Origin: JAEWWD01 sp964440115
Lineage (GTDB): Bacteria > Bacillota > Clostridia > Christensenellales > CAG-138
Direction: 5' to 3'
Assembly (NCBI GenBank): GCA_964440115.1
Contig: CAYTPV010000005.1
Location: 186,001 to 250,000, forward strand
Length of the DNA: 64,000 bases
Below are positions 49,572-58,255 of the stretch, piece by piece; positions within the stretch are counted from its first letter, which is position 1; each line of letters starts with the position of its first letter. The notes beneath the pieces are model-generated. The model was not told where the DNA came from. It searched no databases and worked only from the letters and a program-made list of their open reading frames with translations. The position numbers were made by a program, and so were the translations under genes.

Positions 49572-50831
49572 ATGAAACGTTTTCTGACGGGCCTAATGGC
49601 GGTACTCATGCTGTTTGCGGTACTGCTGCCCGCCCGCGCTGCGCAGGCCAAAGTGCTTTCTGGACTGACCAGCAAAGTGAACTACGAGAATACCGATCCC
49701 GACCGGTACATGATCGACATCGACCTCGTCAATCAGGTCATCACGGTGTATGAAAAGAGCGGAACGGGCCTGTTCGATAAAATTGTACTGCAGGGCCTGT
49801 GCACAACGGGCAATGCGGAAAACCCCACAGGCTCCGGCACATTCAAGCTGGGGCACCTGAAGGAACGGTTCGGATATTTTGTGGCTTACGGGCAGTACGC
49901 GCAGTACTGGTCGCAGGTTGTGCGCGGCGTATACATCCATACCGTCATGTACGACAGCAAGAGCCTGACTTCCATGTCCAAGAGCGCTTACAATGGTCTT
50001 GGCAAAAACCTCTCGCACGGCTGCGTACGCGTGCTGCCTGAGAACGCCAAGTGGATATTCTATAACTGCCCGCCGGGCACCACCTGTGTGATCGCCAAAG
50101 GCCGCGCGAAGAATGACGCGCTTGTAAAAGCCATCAAGGCTAAAATGGTCAGCTACGATAAATACAGGCAGCCCACGGATTTCAAAGCCGATCCGCCCGT
50201 CATTGCGGCAGCGGTTGTGGCCAATAACGTGCCAGTGCGCACCGGTTTCTCTTCGGTAAAGGACACCACCGTCGTCACCCTTTCCGCGGGAGCTGCCGTG
50301 AAGGTCCTGCAGCTCGGGCCGGATTGGTGCAAGGTGGAGACATCAAAGGGCAAGCTCGGCTACGTGCAGACACGGTTCCTCTATATGGATTCCGAAGCCA
50401 TGCAGCCGGTACACGCCGCTTATTTTGCAAAGGAATCTACGATTCTGTATAAAACCCCCAATACCAAGGCCGCAGCGCTTTATACCTATGCGAAAGGCGA
50501 GTCTGTGGAGGTAATCGGCACTGCCGATAAATACTGGCTGACTGCGCGCGTGGGCGATCAGTACGGGTATGTCCGCGTAAAATATCTCACCAAGGGTGCG
50601 TCCTCTGCACCGGTTACTACGCCTGTACCGACGGTTTCGGATATGACCGCGCGGGTCAGACCCGGCATCATCGCCAATTTCCGCAGCGGACCGAGTTCCA
50701 CCTATCCCGTTATTGCAGAGCTTGCGGAGGGGACGCCGCTGCAGCTCATTGAGGTATCCGGCACCTGGTATAAGGCAGTCGCGAATGGGCAGACCGGGTA
50801 TGTGAGTTCAGCCTGCGTGGCGCTGGGGTAA
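49572..50831 (+). CDS. YkuD L,D-transpeptidase with SH3 domains
   Basis: A 419-aa exported enzyme making 3-3 cross-links or attaching proteins in the wall. Signal peptide at 1-26. YkuD domain at about 45-180 with GVYIHTVMY (His) and the nucleophile motif LSHGCVRVLPENAKW. Three SH3-type modules follow (about 205-275, 285-340, 350-419), the last ending GYVSSACVALG. GGAGGAG precedes ATG. Resistance of such cross-links to most beta-lactams is known for the family. Single gene with its own terminator. Confidence 0.92.
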   Translation: MKRFLTGLMAVLMLFAVLLPARAAQAKVLSGLTSKVNYENTDPDRYMIDIDLVNQVITVYEKSGTGLFDKIVLQGLCTTGNAENPTGSGTFKLGHLKERFGYFVAYGQYAQYWSQVVRGVYIHTVMYDSKSLTSMSKSAYNGLGKNLSHGCVRVLPENAKWIFYNCPPGTTCVIAKGRAKNDALVKAIKAKMVSYDKYRQPTDFKADPPVIAAAVVANNVPVRTGFSSVKDTTVVTLSAGAAVKVLQLGPDWCKVETSKGKLGYVQTRFLYMDSEAMQPVHAAYFAKESTILYKTPNTKAAALYTYAKGESVEVIGTADKYWLTARVGDQYGYVRVKYLTKGASSAPVTTPVPTVSDMTARVRPGIIANFRSGPSSTYPVIAELAEGTPLQLIEVSGTWYKAVANGQTGYVSSACVALG

Positions 50832-50858
50832 CTAATCAAACGACACGGAACAGTATGA

Positions 50859-50892
50859 AAAATGTCCCATCCGGGTTCGGATGGGACATTTT
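50859..50892 (+). terminator. Terminator-like hairpin after the L,D-transpeptidase
   Basis: AAAATGTCCCATCC/GGATGGGACATTTT with a GGGTTC loop. A related hairpin with compensatory changes lies at 51061-51092. Confidence 0.75.
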
Positions 50893-50895
50893 AGA

Positions 50896-51001
50896 CCATC
50901 GGCAAAGTCCCACGGACTTTGCCGATGGGTTTTCTGTGGGTTAAAATGCAGCTCATGGCTGCATTTTTTCCACCAATTTGACGCACATGTCGTCAAATTG
51001 G
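50896..51001. repeat. Three-hairpin cassette, right copy
   Basis: CCATCGGCAAAGT/ACTTTGCCGATGG (50896-50928), AAAATGCAGC/GCTGCATTTT (50943-50967) and CCAATTTGACG-CACATGT-CGTCAAATTGG (50973-51001). The first two match the cassette at 1-160 in reverse. The third matches hairpins at 39204 and 49237. Confidence 0.8.
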
Positions 51002-51060
51002 ATTAAATGTGGGAGATTAGTGAATCCTCCATCGCTCTTAGATGGTTCGTCGATATCCTG

Positions 51061-51092
51061 AACTGTCCCATCTGCGTTCAGATGGGACAGTT
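51061..51092. repeat. TGTCCCATC hairpin, second copy
   Basis: AACTGTCCCATCTG/CAGATGGGACAGTT. The T-rich side faces the plus strand, yet the nearest gene end is folC on the minus strand, so it is better seen as a repeat than as a dedicated terminator. Compare 50859-50892. Confidence 0.65.
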
Positions 51093-51140
51093 TATTATGC
51101 ATGTTTTTGTTATAGAGCATTCTCACATTGCTGTTACGGG

Positions 51141-52397
51141 CTAAACCACCTTTTCTGCTCTGCGCAGTTCGTCCGCCATATACAGCGACCCGAACGCGCA
51201 CACGATATCGTCAGGCTGCGCAAGGGAAAGCGCCATGCGCAAACCATCCTCTATGGAGGAGGCAGTGTAAACATACTTGCAGTGTTGCTGCATGAGTTCG
51301 GCAAGCCCCTGTGCGTCATAAGCGCGGGGGAAGGGCAGCGGAACAGCCACCATGGCGCTCGCAAGAGGCGCTACAGCGCGAATGCAGCCCTCGGCGTCCT
51401 TATCCCGCATGGCCGCCATCAAAAAAACGCATCGCCTGCCGGGGTAATACGCCTGCAGGCTGTCGTATAGTGACTGTGCCCCCTGCGGGTTATGCGCACC
51501 GTCCAGCAGCAGGGGAGGGTCTTGGCGCAGCAGTTCAAACCGGCCGGGCCAGCGCGCTAAGTCTAACCCATGACTTACGGCTTCCGCGGGAATGTCAAAA
51601 CCCCGTGCGCGCAGCGCGCGAACAGTTGCAAGCGCGAGCGCCGCGTTTTCCGCCTGATAGCTGCCCGAAAGGCCGATGCGCAGTTCGCCGTATTCCGTAT
51701 CGGCGAAAAGTTCCCCATCACGCACGGTAATGTGCAGTGCGGGGGGGTTATGAAGGCGCGCGCCGGTTTTTGCGCAGGCTTCTTCCACGGGCTGCTCCGC
51801 CTCGGGCTGCTGCGCAAGCAGCACAGCGTCGCAGCCGGGCTTAATGATGCCGGATTTTTCCCACGCAATCTGTGCAAGCGTATCACCGAGCTGCGCCATA
51901 TGGTCCATGCCTATGCGCGTAATCACGGTGACCGCAGGGCTTTCGAGCACATTTGTCGGGTCCAGCCTGCCGCCCATGCCCGTCTCGATAACCGCAATCT
52001 GGCAGTTTTCCTGCGCAAAATGCAAAAAGCCGATGGCCGTCAGCTTCTGAAAATAGTTGAGGTGCAGCCCCAGCGCGATCTGTGCGTCCTTTACCTTTTG
52101 CGCGTAAGCACAAAGCGCGGCATCAGAGATTTGTGAGCCGTTCACACAAATGCGCTCGTTGATGCGGCTGATGTGCGGCGAGGTGTACAGACCTGTTTGG
52201 TAACCGGCACAGCGCAGTATGCTTGCAATCATCGACGCCGTAGAACCTTTGCCGTTGGTTCCCGCGATGTGTATGGCTGTAAAACGATTGTGCGGATCAC
52301 CGAGCGCACCAAGCAGCTCACGCATATCCGAAACACGAGGCGGAGCTTGTACAGCTTCCGGCTCGTTGAGGTACTCCATCAGGTTGGAAAAATCCAT
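51141..52397 (-). CDS. folC: Folylpolyglutamate/dihydrofolate synthase
   Basis: A 418-aa Mur-ligase-type enzyme adding glutamates to folate. P-loop HIAGTNGKGSTASMIASIL, SPHISRINERI, FLHFAQENCQIAVIETGMGGRLDPTNV, TRIGMDHMAQLGDTLAQIAWEKSGIIKPG (two parts) and LDGAHNPQGAQSL. Full length. AAAGGAG precedes ATG. It supplies polyglutamylated tetrahydrofolate, which the glycine cleavage system in this window uses. Confidence 0.95.
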   Translation of the reverse strand: MDFSNLMEYLNEPEAVQAPPRVSDMRELLGALGDPHNRFTAIHIAGTNGKGSTASMIASILRCAGYQTGLYTSPHISRINERICVNGSQISDAALCAYAQKVKDAQIALGLHLNYFQKLTAIGFLHFAQENCQIAVIETGMGGRLDPTNVLESPAVTVITRIGMDHMAQLGDTLAQIAWEKSGIIKPGCDAVLLAQQPEAEQPVEEACAKTGARLHNPPALHITVRDGELFADTEYGELRIGLSGSYQAENAALALATVRALRARGFDIPAEAVSHGLDLARWPGRFELLRQDPPLLLDGAHNPQGAQSLYDSLQAYYPGRRCVFLMAAMRDKDAEGCIRAVAPLASAMVAVPLPFPRAYDAQGLAELMQQHCKYVYTASSIEDGLRMALSLAQPDDIVCAFGSLYMADELRRAEKVV

Positions 52398-52449
52398 GGT
52401 GCTCCTTTAATCGCGGTAATCTATCAAAAGCTTTCGCAAGTAAACGTAC

Positions 52450-52692
52450 TCTTGGGGGTTCGGGGGCCGCTGCCCCCGGGGTTTTCTTCGCGAGCGGCGG
52501 CGTGTACGGCGCGAGCGAAAGCCTTGTAGGGCAAGGCTTTCCTTGCAGGAACCGCCGGCCGTGCCGCAGGCACAGGCGGGTCCTGTAATCTCAAAAAAGT
52601 GCCGCAGGCACTTTCTTGACAACTGCAAAGCAGCAAACCGAGCGCCAATTTACGCGGTGAACATCGAAAAAGTGGAAGCTTCCACTTTTTCG
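52450..52692. repeat. Hairpin array between folC and glmS
   Basis: Palindromes: CGGGGGC/GCCCCCG (about 52459-52477), GAAAGCCTTG/CAAGGCTTTC (52518-52542), AAAGTGCC-GCA-GGCACTTT (52596-52614), CTGC-AAA-GCAG (52623-52633) and CGAAAAAGTGGAAG/CTTCCACTTTTTCG (52665-52692). The segment 52623-52692 has the same order and linker as 29676-29744. The rest of the gap to glmS (52693-52824) holds no clear promoter or ribozyme. Confidence 0.7.
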
Positions 52693-52824
52693 ACTATCAT
52701 ACCACTGCCTATTTGTTCACACAAGTTTTCATTCCATTCTGAGAGCATCCAGTGTAAAGTAGTAACGTATATTGAATTATCACCCAAAGGCCATTAATGA
52801 AAAGTCAATAGGAGGTACTCCAAT

Positions 52825-54651
52825 ATGTGCGGAATCGTCGGGTACACGGGTGAACGCCAGGCCGCCCCCATACTCCTGAACGGCCTTGCCAAGCTCGAAT
52901 ATCGCGGCTACGACTCGGCGGGGCTTGCCATCGCTTCGGATTCACAGATCCATGTCAGAAAAGCACAGGGGCGGCTGAGCATACTGCATCAGCTGACGCA
53001 GGGCGGGCAAGCGCTGCCGGGCGTCTGCGGCATTGGCCATACGCGTTGGGCTACGCACGGCGAACCATCGGATACAAACGCCCATCCGCATCTGTCGCAC
53101 AGCGGCCGCGTAGCGGTGGTGCACAACGGTATTGTGGAAAACTATATGGCGCTCCGCAATTTCTTGATGGGGCATGGATATACATTTATTTCAGAGACGG
53201 ATACGGAAATCGTATCGCAGCTGCTCGATTACTGCTATCACGGTGACCCGCTTGCCGCCGCGCAGGAGGCAATGGCTCATCTCGAGGGCGCATTTGCGCT
53301 GGGCATTTTGTTCCGCGACCATCCGGATATGATCATCGCCACCCGCAAGGACAGCCCGCTGGTGGTGGGTCTGGGCGAAGGCGAAAACTTCATCGCGTCC
53401 GATGTGCCCGCTCTGCTGCAGCATACGCGCACGGTGCTGCGCCTGCACGAGCGCGAGCTCGCCGTCATCACCCCTAACGGCGTCGTCTTATACGACAGGC
53501 AGGGCGACATCGTTACCCGCAGCCCGGAAACCATCACTTGGGATGTCGCCTCCGCCGAAAAGGGCGGATACGAGCATTTTATGATCAAGGAGATCATGGA
53601 ACAGCCCAAGGCCATACGCGATACGCTCTCCCCGCGCATGCGCGCCGGGCATATCGAACTAGGCCTCAAGCACATTACGGATGAAGATCTGAAAAATGTG
53701 CGCCATATACAGATCGTAGCCTGCGGCTCGGCGTGGCATGTGGGGTGCATCGGCCGCGTGCTGCTGCAGGATATGCTGCGCATACCCGTCAGCTGCGACC
53801 TCGCTTCGGAGTTCCGCTACTGCGACCCGCTGGTGGATGAACACACGCTGTGCATCGTCATTAGCCAGAGCGGCGAAACCATCGATACGCTGTTTGCGCT
53901 TCGCGAAGCAAAATCCCGCGGCGCAAAAGTGCTTTCCATCGTCAATGTAGTCGGCAGCGCTATCGCCAACGAAAGCGACGACGTCATCTATACCTGGGCA
54001 GGCCCCGAAATCGCTGTCGCCACCACCAAGGCATACAGCACGCAGCTTGCGGTGTTCTATCTCATCACGCTGCAAATGGCCCTGCTGCGCGGTAAGATTA
54101 CGCAGCAGGAAGTCGAAGTACAGCTTCACGCGCTCGAAGCGCTGCCCGCGCAGGCGGAAGCCCTGCTCGAAAAGCGCGAGACGCTGCAATATCTTGCGTC
54201 GCTGTATTTCAACCAGCACGATATATTCTTCATTGGCCGCAACCTTGACTATTCGCTGGCGCTTGAGGGCTCGCTCAAGCTCAAGGAAATCTCGTATATC
54301 CATTCCGAAGCCTACGCGGCCGGGGAACTCAAGCACGGCACCATATCGCTTATCGAAAAGGGCACGCTGGTCATTGCTCTGTGCACCAACAAGGGACTGC
54401 TTGAAAAAATGGTCAGCAACATTCGTGAGGTAAAAGCGCGCGGCGCGGAGGTCATTGCCATCGCGCAGGAAGGCGCGCCGGGCGTGGAGGAAGCGGCGGA
54501 TTATGTCGTGTGGCTGCCCGCAGGCCCTGTGTTCGCACTGCCGTCGCTTTCCGTGCTGCCGCTGCAACTGTTCGCGTACTATGTCGCCTCGCTCAAGGGC
54601 TGCGATATCGATAAGCCGAGGAATCTGGCGAAGTCCGTTACAGTGGAATAA
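52825..54651 (+). CDS. glmS: Glucosamine-6-phosphate synthase
   Basis: A 608-aa enzyme making glucosamine-6-phosphate from fructose-6-phosphate and glutamine, the entry to wall amino sugars. Cys2 nucleophile glutaminase domain at 1-240 (CGIVGYTGERQAAPILLNGL, KLEYRGYDSAG, GHTRWATHGEPSDTNAHPH), then two SIS domains (ACGSAWHVG, SQSGETIDT, ATTKAYSTQL, KLKEISYIHSEAYAAGELKHG) and the C-terminal PRNLAKSVTVE. AGGAGG precedes ATG. No glmS ribozyme core was found upstream. Terminator at 54677. Confidence 0.97.
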   Translation: MCGIVGYTGERQAAPILLNGLAKLEYRGYDSAGLAIASDSQIHVRKAQGRLSILHQLTQGGQALPGVCGIGHTRWATHGEPSDTNAHPHLSHSGRVAVVHNGIVENYMALRNFLMGHGYTFISETDTEIVSQLLDYCYHGDPLAAAQEAMAHLEGAFALGILFRDHPDMIIATRKDSPLVVGLGEGENFIASDVPALLQHTRTVLRLHERELAVITPNGVVLYDRQGDIVTRSPETITWDVASAEKGGYEHFMIKEIMEQPKAIRDTLSPRMRAGHIELGLKHITDEDLKNVRHIQIVACGSAWHVGCIGRVLLQDMLRIPVSCDLASEFRYCDPLVDEHTLCIVISQSGETIDTLFALREAKSRGAKVLSIVNVVGSAIANESDDVIYTWAGPEIAVATTKAYSTQLAVFYLITLQMALLRGKITQQEVEVQLHALEALPAQAEALLEKRETLQYLASLYFNQHDIFFIGRNLDYSLALEGSLKLKEISYIHSEAYAAGELKHGTISLIEKGTLVIALCTNKGLLEKMVSNIREVKARGAEVIAIAQEGAPGVEEAADYVVWLPAGPVFALPSLSVLPLQLFAYYVASLKGCDIDKPRNLAKSVTVE

Positions 54652-54676
54652 CCGTCGCTGCAACCCCAAATAGATA

Positions 54677-54710
54677 AAATGGGCGCGAAGGTAATCTTCG
54701 TGCCCATTTT
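54677..54710 (+). terminator. Intrinsic terminator of glmS
   Basis: AAAATGGGC/GCCCATTTT outer stem with inner CGAAG/CTTCG, with A and T flanks; serves glmS and perhaps the convergent gene. Confidence 0.8.
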
Positions 54711-54754
54711 CAATTCTATGAAAGTAGTTGGTTATAGTGGGTACCCAAACACAA

Positions 54755-55930
54755 TCAAACCCGGGCAAACACTCGTTTGAACGCTTCCACCGCGGTGTCC
54801 ATCTGCTCATGCGTATGCGTGGCTGTATAACTCGTGCGCAGCATGCAATTGCCGTCCTGAACCGCCGGCGGTATGACGGGGTTAACATACACCCCTTCGT
54901 CAAACAGCATTTTCGTAATCAGGAATGTCCTGTTCATATCGTAAGTGTACACGGGGATAATCGCTGTATTGCCATCCACAATGGGGATGCCCGCATCGCG
55001 CAGCTTCCCGCGCATATAGTCGGCGATTTCGATGAGCGCTTTCTGCCTTTGCGGTTCGCTGCGAATGATGCGCAAGGCTTCGAGTGCCGCCGCGGCATTG
55101 GCGGGGGGGATGGAGGCGCTGAAAATGAACGGCCGTGATCTGTGCTTCACATACTCGATGACCTGCGCGTCCGCCGCGATGCATCCGCCTAAAGAAGCCA
55201 GCGACTTCGAGAATGTCGTCATGATGATATCCACTTCGTTTTCCAGATGAAAATACGAGGCGGTGCCGCGGCCGCAATCGCCGATCATGCCCACGCCGTG
55301 CGCGTCGTCAACCAATACGCGCGCATCATATTTTTTCGCCAGCGCGATGATTTCGGGCAGCTTTGCGATATCTCCGCTCATGCTGAACACGCCGTCCGTG
55401 ATAATGAGCTTGCCGTTCTCCGGGGGAATGCGTTCGAGCACGCGCTCCAGGTCGTTCATGTCGCTGTGCGAATACTTCAGCGTTTTTTTCGCAAAGCTCA
55501 GGCGGCAGGCGTCGAGTATGCTCGCGTGATTTTCGGAATCATTGACGATATAATCGTGCATGCCTACAATCGAAGAGATAATGCCCAAATTCGTCTGAAA
55601 TCCTGTACTGAACGTCAAAGCATCGTCTTTATGAAAAAAGTCGGCAAGCTCCCGTTCCAATTGCTCGTGCAAAACCAGCGTACCATTGAGAAACCGCGAA
55701 CCGGAGCACCCGGTTCCGTATTTGTCCAATGCCTCTTTTGCTGCGAGAATGGTGCGGGGGTCGCTGGTCAGGCCCATATAGTTGTTGGAACCTATCATGA
55801 TGATCCGTTTGCCGTCCATCACAACTTCGGCGTCCTGTGCGGTCTGAAGCGCATGGAAATAAGGATATAGTCCAGCTTCCTTCGCCTGTTTTGCGTCCGT
55901 AAAGTTGTAGCACTTATTGAAAATGTCCAC
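54755..55930 (-). CDS. Alpha-oxoamine synthase family enzyme
   Basis: A 391-aa PLP enzyme of the KBL/BioF/SPT/ALAS family, which condenses an amino acid with an acyl-CoA. PLP-Lys in MTTFSKSLASLGG; DDAHGVGMIG; SGSRFLNGTLVLHEQLE; SENHASILDACRLS. The N-terminal block (AGLYPYFHALQTAQDAEVVM, then GSNNYMGLTSDP) recalls bacterial serine palmitoyltransferases more than BioF or KBL, but this is by eye. No biotin or threonine-degradation genes are adjacent. The start is GTG behind AAGGAGGG. A 12-bp dyad lies upstream in the promoter region. Confidence 0.78.
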   Translation of the reverse strand: MDIFNKCYNFTDAKQAKEAGLYPYFHALQTAQDAEVVMDGKRIIMIGSNNYMGLTSDPRTILAAKEALDKYGTGCSGSRFLNGTLVLHEQLERELADFFHKDDALTFSTGFQTNLGIISSIVGMHDYIVNDSENHASILDACRLSFAKKTLKYSHSDMNDLERVLERIPPENGKLIITDGVFSMSGDIAKLPEIIALAKKYDARVLVDDAHGVGMIGDCGRGTASYFHLENEVDIIMTTFSKSLASLGGCIAADAQVIEYVKHRSRPFIFSASIPPANAAAALEALRIIRSEPQRQKALIEIADYMRGKLRDAGIPIVDGNTAIIPVYTYDMNRTFLITKMLFDEGVYVNPVIPPAVQDGNCMLRTSYTATHTHEQMDTAVEAFKRVFARV

Positions 55931-56002
55931 GAAGCCCTCCTTACCAAACGTTTCCCGTCAGTATTGACCACTCACTTGGCCAACAATCAGATACTTCAAT
56001 AG

Positions 56003-56043
56003 TATCACACCTTTTCGCATTATCCTATTACAAAGGTGTGATA
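56003..56043. promoter_or_regulatory. 12-bp dyad upstream of the oxoamine synthase
   Basis: A perfect inverted repeat, TATCACACCTTT (56003-56014) and AAAGGTGTGATA (56032-56043), with a 17-base centre, about 70 bases upstream of the GTG start. It may be an operator or a leader hairpin. There is no T run suited to a terminator. Confidence 0.6.
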
Positions 56044-56180
56044 ACGCCCATAACGAATAGGATTAGCACCGAAAAGCGTAATTTCGACTCAAATTCATAT
56101 AAGACCGCTTTGACCGGCGGCAATCGGAATGGGCACTCTCATACATGCGCGGTGCTCACGATAAGCGATATAAGCCGAAC

Positions 56181-57155
56181 TTAATCATCAAACGCAGGTT
56201 CTATTTGTTTTTTTATAAGTTCTATTCTATCCTTTGCTGCCGGCATGAACAGCGACGCAATGGCAACGACCAGATTTTTTACCGGGTTGACATAAATCAC
56301 ATTTCCGCCGTCCCCTATGGCGGCAAAACTGCGCTCGTTTTCGTCTATGATCCACCACAGATACCCGTAGAGCAGATTGCCATAACGGCTGTGCGCGGCT
56401 GTGCTTTCGTCGATCCATTGGGCGGGCACGAGTTGTCGACCATTCCATTCGCCGCGGTTGAGATACAGCTGCCCGACTTTTGCCATATCCGCAAGCGTTA
56501 AGAATAATCCCCAGCCTGCCGTATTGACGCCCTGCGGGTCGGCGACCCAGCCGTGTTCGTGATACTCCTTCATAATGGAAAGCTGTTCTTCCTTGCTTTG
56601 AAACATTACATTCTGCTTCACCTCAATCCCCATTGGAGAAAACAAATTCTCATATGCGATGCCGAGAACGGACTGCCCGGTCGCGTTTGTAAGAATGCCC
56701 GAGAGTATATCCGGCCCTATGAGCGGCGTATACCGGAACTGGCCGATTTCTCCCTTGCCGCCCATAAGATCCAGTGCGCTTTTTACCCAGCTGTCACTTG
56801 TGAAATACTTCGTGTAAGGCGCCGACTTGTATTTGAACGGCGTAGTCATGGTCAGCATATCCCGTATCGTGACGCGCTGCGCCGTTTTTTCGCCCCGCTT
56901 TAAAGTGTAATCGGGGAAAAAGTCCAATACTTTCTGATCGATGCTGCCGATTAACCCTTTTTCAATGGCAATGCCGATCAGTGCACAAAGGATACTCTTT
57001 GTCACTGAAAACACATGAAAGGCGGTATCTGCGGTATACCCATGAAAGTGGTTATTGTATTGCTCCACTCCGTTTTTATGTACAGCAATGCCCGCAATAT
57101 TGCTGTAGTCACTGAATATCGTGTTTTCAAGCGTTTTGAATTTATCTTGAGTCAT
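56181..57155 (-). CDS. Serine hydrolase, class C beta-lactamase-like
   Basis: A 324-aa cytoplasmic-looking member of the beta-lactamase/esterase group. Ser-x-x-Lys nucleophile motif in VFSVTKSILCALIG; a conserved TIRDMLTMT block after it; RYTPLIGPDILSGILTNATGQS; GWGLFLTLADMAKVGQLYLNRG; and GDGGN in place of the His-x-Gly triad. No signal peptide is evident. EstB-type esterase or amidase activity is more likely than antibiotic resistance (inference). GGAG precedes ATG. Confidence 0.85.
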   Translation of the reverse strand: MTQDKFKTLENTIFSDYSNIAGIAVHKNGVEQYNNHFHGYTADTAFHVFSVTKSILCALIGIAIEKGLIGSIDQKVLDFFPDYTLKRGEKTAQRVTIRDMLTMTTPFKYKSAPYTKYFTSDSWVKSALDLMGGKGEIGQFRYTPLIGPDILSGILTNATGQSVLGIAYENLFSPMGIEVKQNVMFQSKEEQLSIMKEYHEHGWVADPQGVNTAGWGLFLTLADMAKVGQLYLNRGEWNGRQLVPAQWIDESTAAHSRYGNLLYGYLWWIIDENERSFAAIGDGGNVIYVNPVKNLVVAIASLFMPAAKDRIELIKKQIEPAFDD

Positions 57156-57261
57156 GAACCTATTTTTCTCCTTTCATGTGATTAAAGGATATCCTTGAAG
57201 CAAAGGATAGATCCATTAAAAATTGTTTGCAAGCCCTATTATAAAAACTCTGAAGACAGCT

Positions 57262-57300
57262 ATAAACAAAACAGGCGCGGTATTTTGCTCCGCGCCTGTT
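57262..57300 (-). terminator. Intrinsic terminator of the LemA-like gene
   Basis: The 11-bp stem AACAGGCGCGG/CCGCGCCTGTT with a T-rich run on the minus strand, 50 bases past the stop at 57350. Confidence 0.8.
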
Positions 57301-57349
57301 CTTGTTTATTTATCATTCAACTACCGCTGCCCTGTCGCCTCAGCCATCA

Positions 57350-58003
57350 TCAAATCCCCAATTCTTCGTCTGTAACGAGTTCTTCCTTTGTCAGGTTGTC
57401 CGATATGATTTCATCCTCCCACTTGCAAGCCTTTCTAATCAAAACAATCGGGAAAGTATGAATTTTCGCATTGTACTTTACAACCGCACTGGAGTAGGCG
57501 GTTCTAGCAAGCAGCTTTGCGTTTTGAGTAGATTCCAGTTGACTTAGCAATTTTTGCGTATGGATATTCGCCTTCAATTCCGGATAACTTTCCAGTACGG
57601 CCTTAAAATCGCTGCTATTGCGAATTTTCGTTATCCCTTTTCTTGCTTCGGCAAACTTTTCATATAGTCCCGTTTCAGAATTTAAATATTTGTCTGTTAC
57701 TCGTTCAGCTTTGTCGATGAGTAATGCGCTTGTCTCATTAACAGAAACAATATCTGCTCTGGTCTTTGCAATGTAACTTTTTAAATGCTGAATCGAATTA
57801 TAATCCATTACCATATTCACCAAAAAAGCCAACACAATAGAGACACATAAGATTGCAGAATTGTATTTTTCGGGTATTGTCCCATCTTCCGCTGTCGGTG
57901 TGACAATGCTGAATACTAACAGAATAAGCATCCATGCTATTAAAAAAGCAGCAAACAGTTTCAAAAGTTGCACTATTAAACTGCTTTTTACCTTTTCGCT
58001 CAT
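57350..58003 (-). CDS. LemA-like membrane protein
   Basis: A 217-aa protein. Two transmembrane helices (about 10-34 and 45-66), then a helical domain with LemA-type blocks: SDFKAVLESYPELKANIHTQKLLSQLESTQNAKLLART, AYSSAVVKYNAKIHTFPIVLI (read in parts). LemA proteins have an N-terminal anchor and a four-helix domain and have no agreed function. ATG with AAAGGT upstream. The gene is AT-richer than most of the window. Confidence 0.7.
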   Translation of the reverse strand: MSEKVKSSLIVQLLKLFAAFLIAWMLILLVFSIVTPTAEDGTIPEKYNSAILCVSIVLAFLVNMVMDYNSIQHLKSYIAKTRADIVSVNETSALLIDKAERVTDKYLNSETGLYEKFAEARKGITKIRNSSDFKAVLESYPELKANIHTQKLLSQLESTQNAKLLARTAYSSAVVKYNAKIHTFPIVLIRKACKWEDEIISDNLTKEELVTDEELGI

Positions 58004-58196
58004 ATTTTCATTTACCTTTCATGTTTTATATTGTAACGAAGCAGACTGCTCAGCGCTTTGTGATCAAAACATTCTTTTGGCTGCGTAAAGAGCCAAACTC
58101 ATGCACAAATTCAAATTTTATACTACATTTCTATATTTCGTATTTCCTTTTAAAGAATTCACTCTTATTCCGTCTTTATCAAAAATAATTCTGCAA

Positions 58197-58227
58197 ATAA
58201 AAAAGGCGCCGAACTTTCCTCCGCGCC
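58197..58227 (-). terminator. Intrinsic terminator of the CrtI-like operon
   Basis: The stem GGCGC/GCGCC with a long loop and a T run on the minus strand, just beyond the stop at 58256. The remaining gap to 58003 is AT-rich without a gene. Confidence 0.6.
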
Positions 58228-58255
58228 ATTTTATTCATTCACTGTTCCTTTTCGA

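Noticed and set aside
52630..52824. Possible glmS ribozyme upstream of glmS (an AGCGCC word occurs at about 52641)
   Set aside because: The same word lies in a repeat module that also occurs at about 29695, far from any glmS, and the ribozyme core and its pseudoknot pairing are not found.
53659..54903. Long minus-strand ORF opposite glmS
   Set aside because: Antisense shadow of glmS that also runs through its terminator.
56181..57155. Antibiotic-resistance beta-lactamase
   Set aside because: No signal peptide and no canonical YxN or KTG triads; a general serine hydrolase is the safer call.
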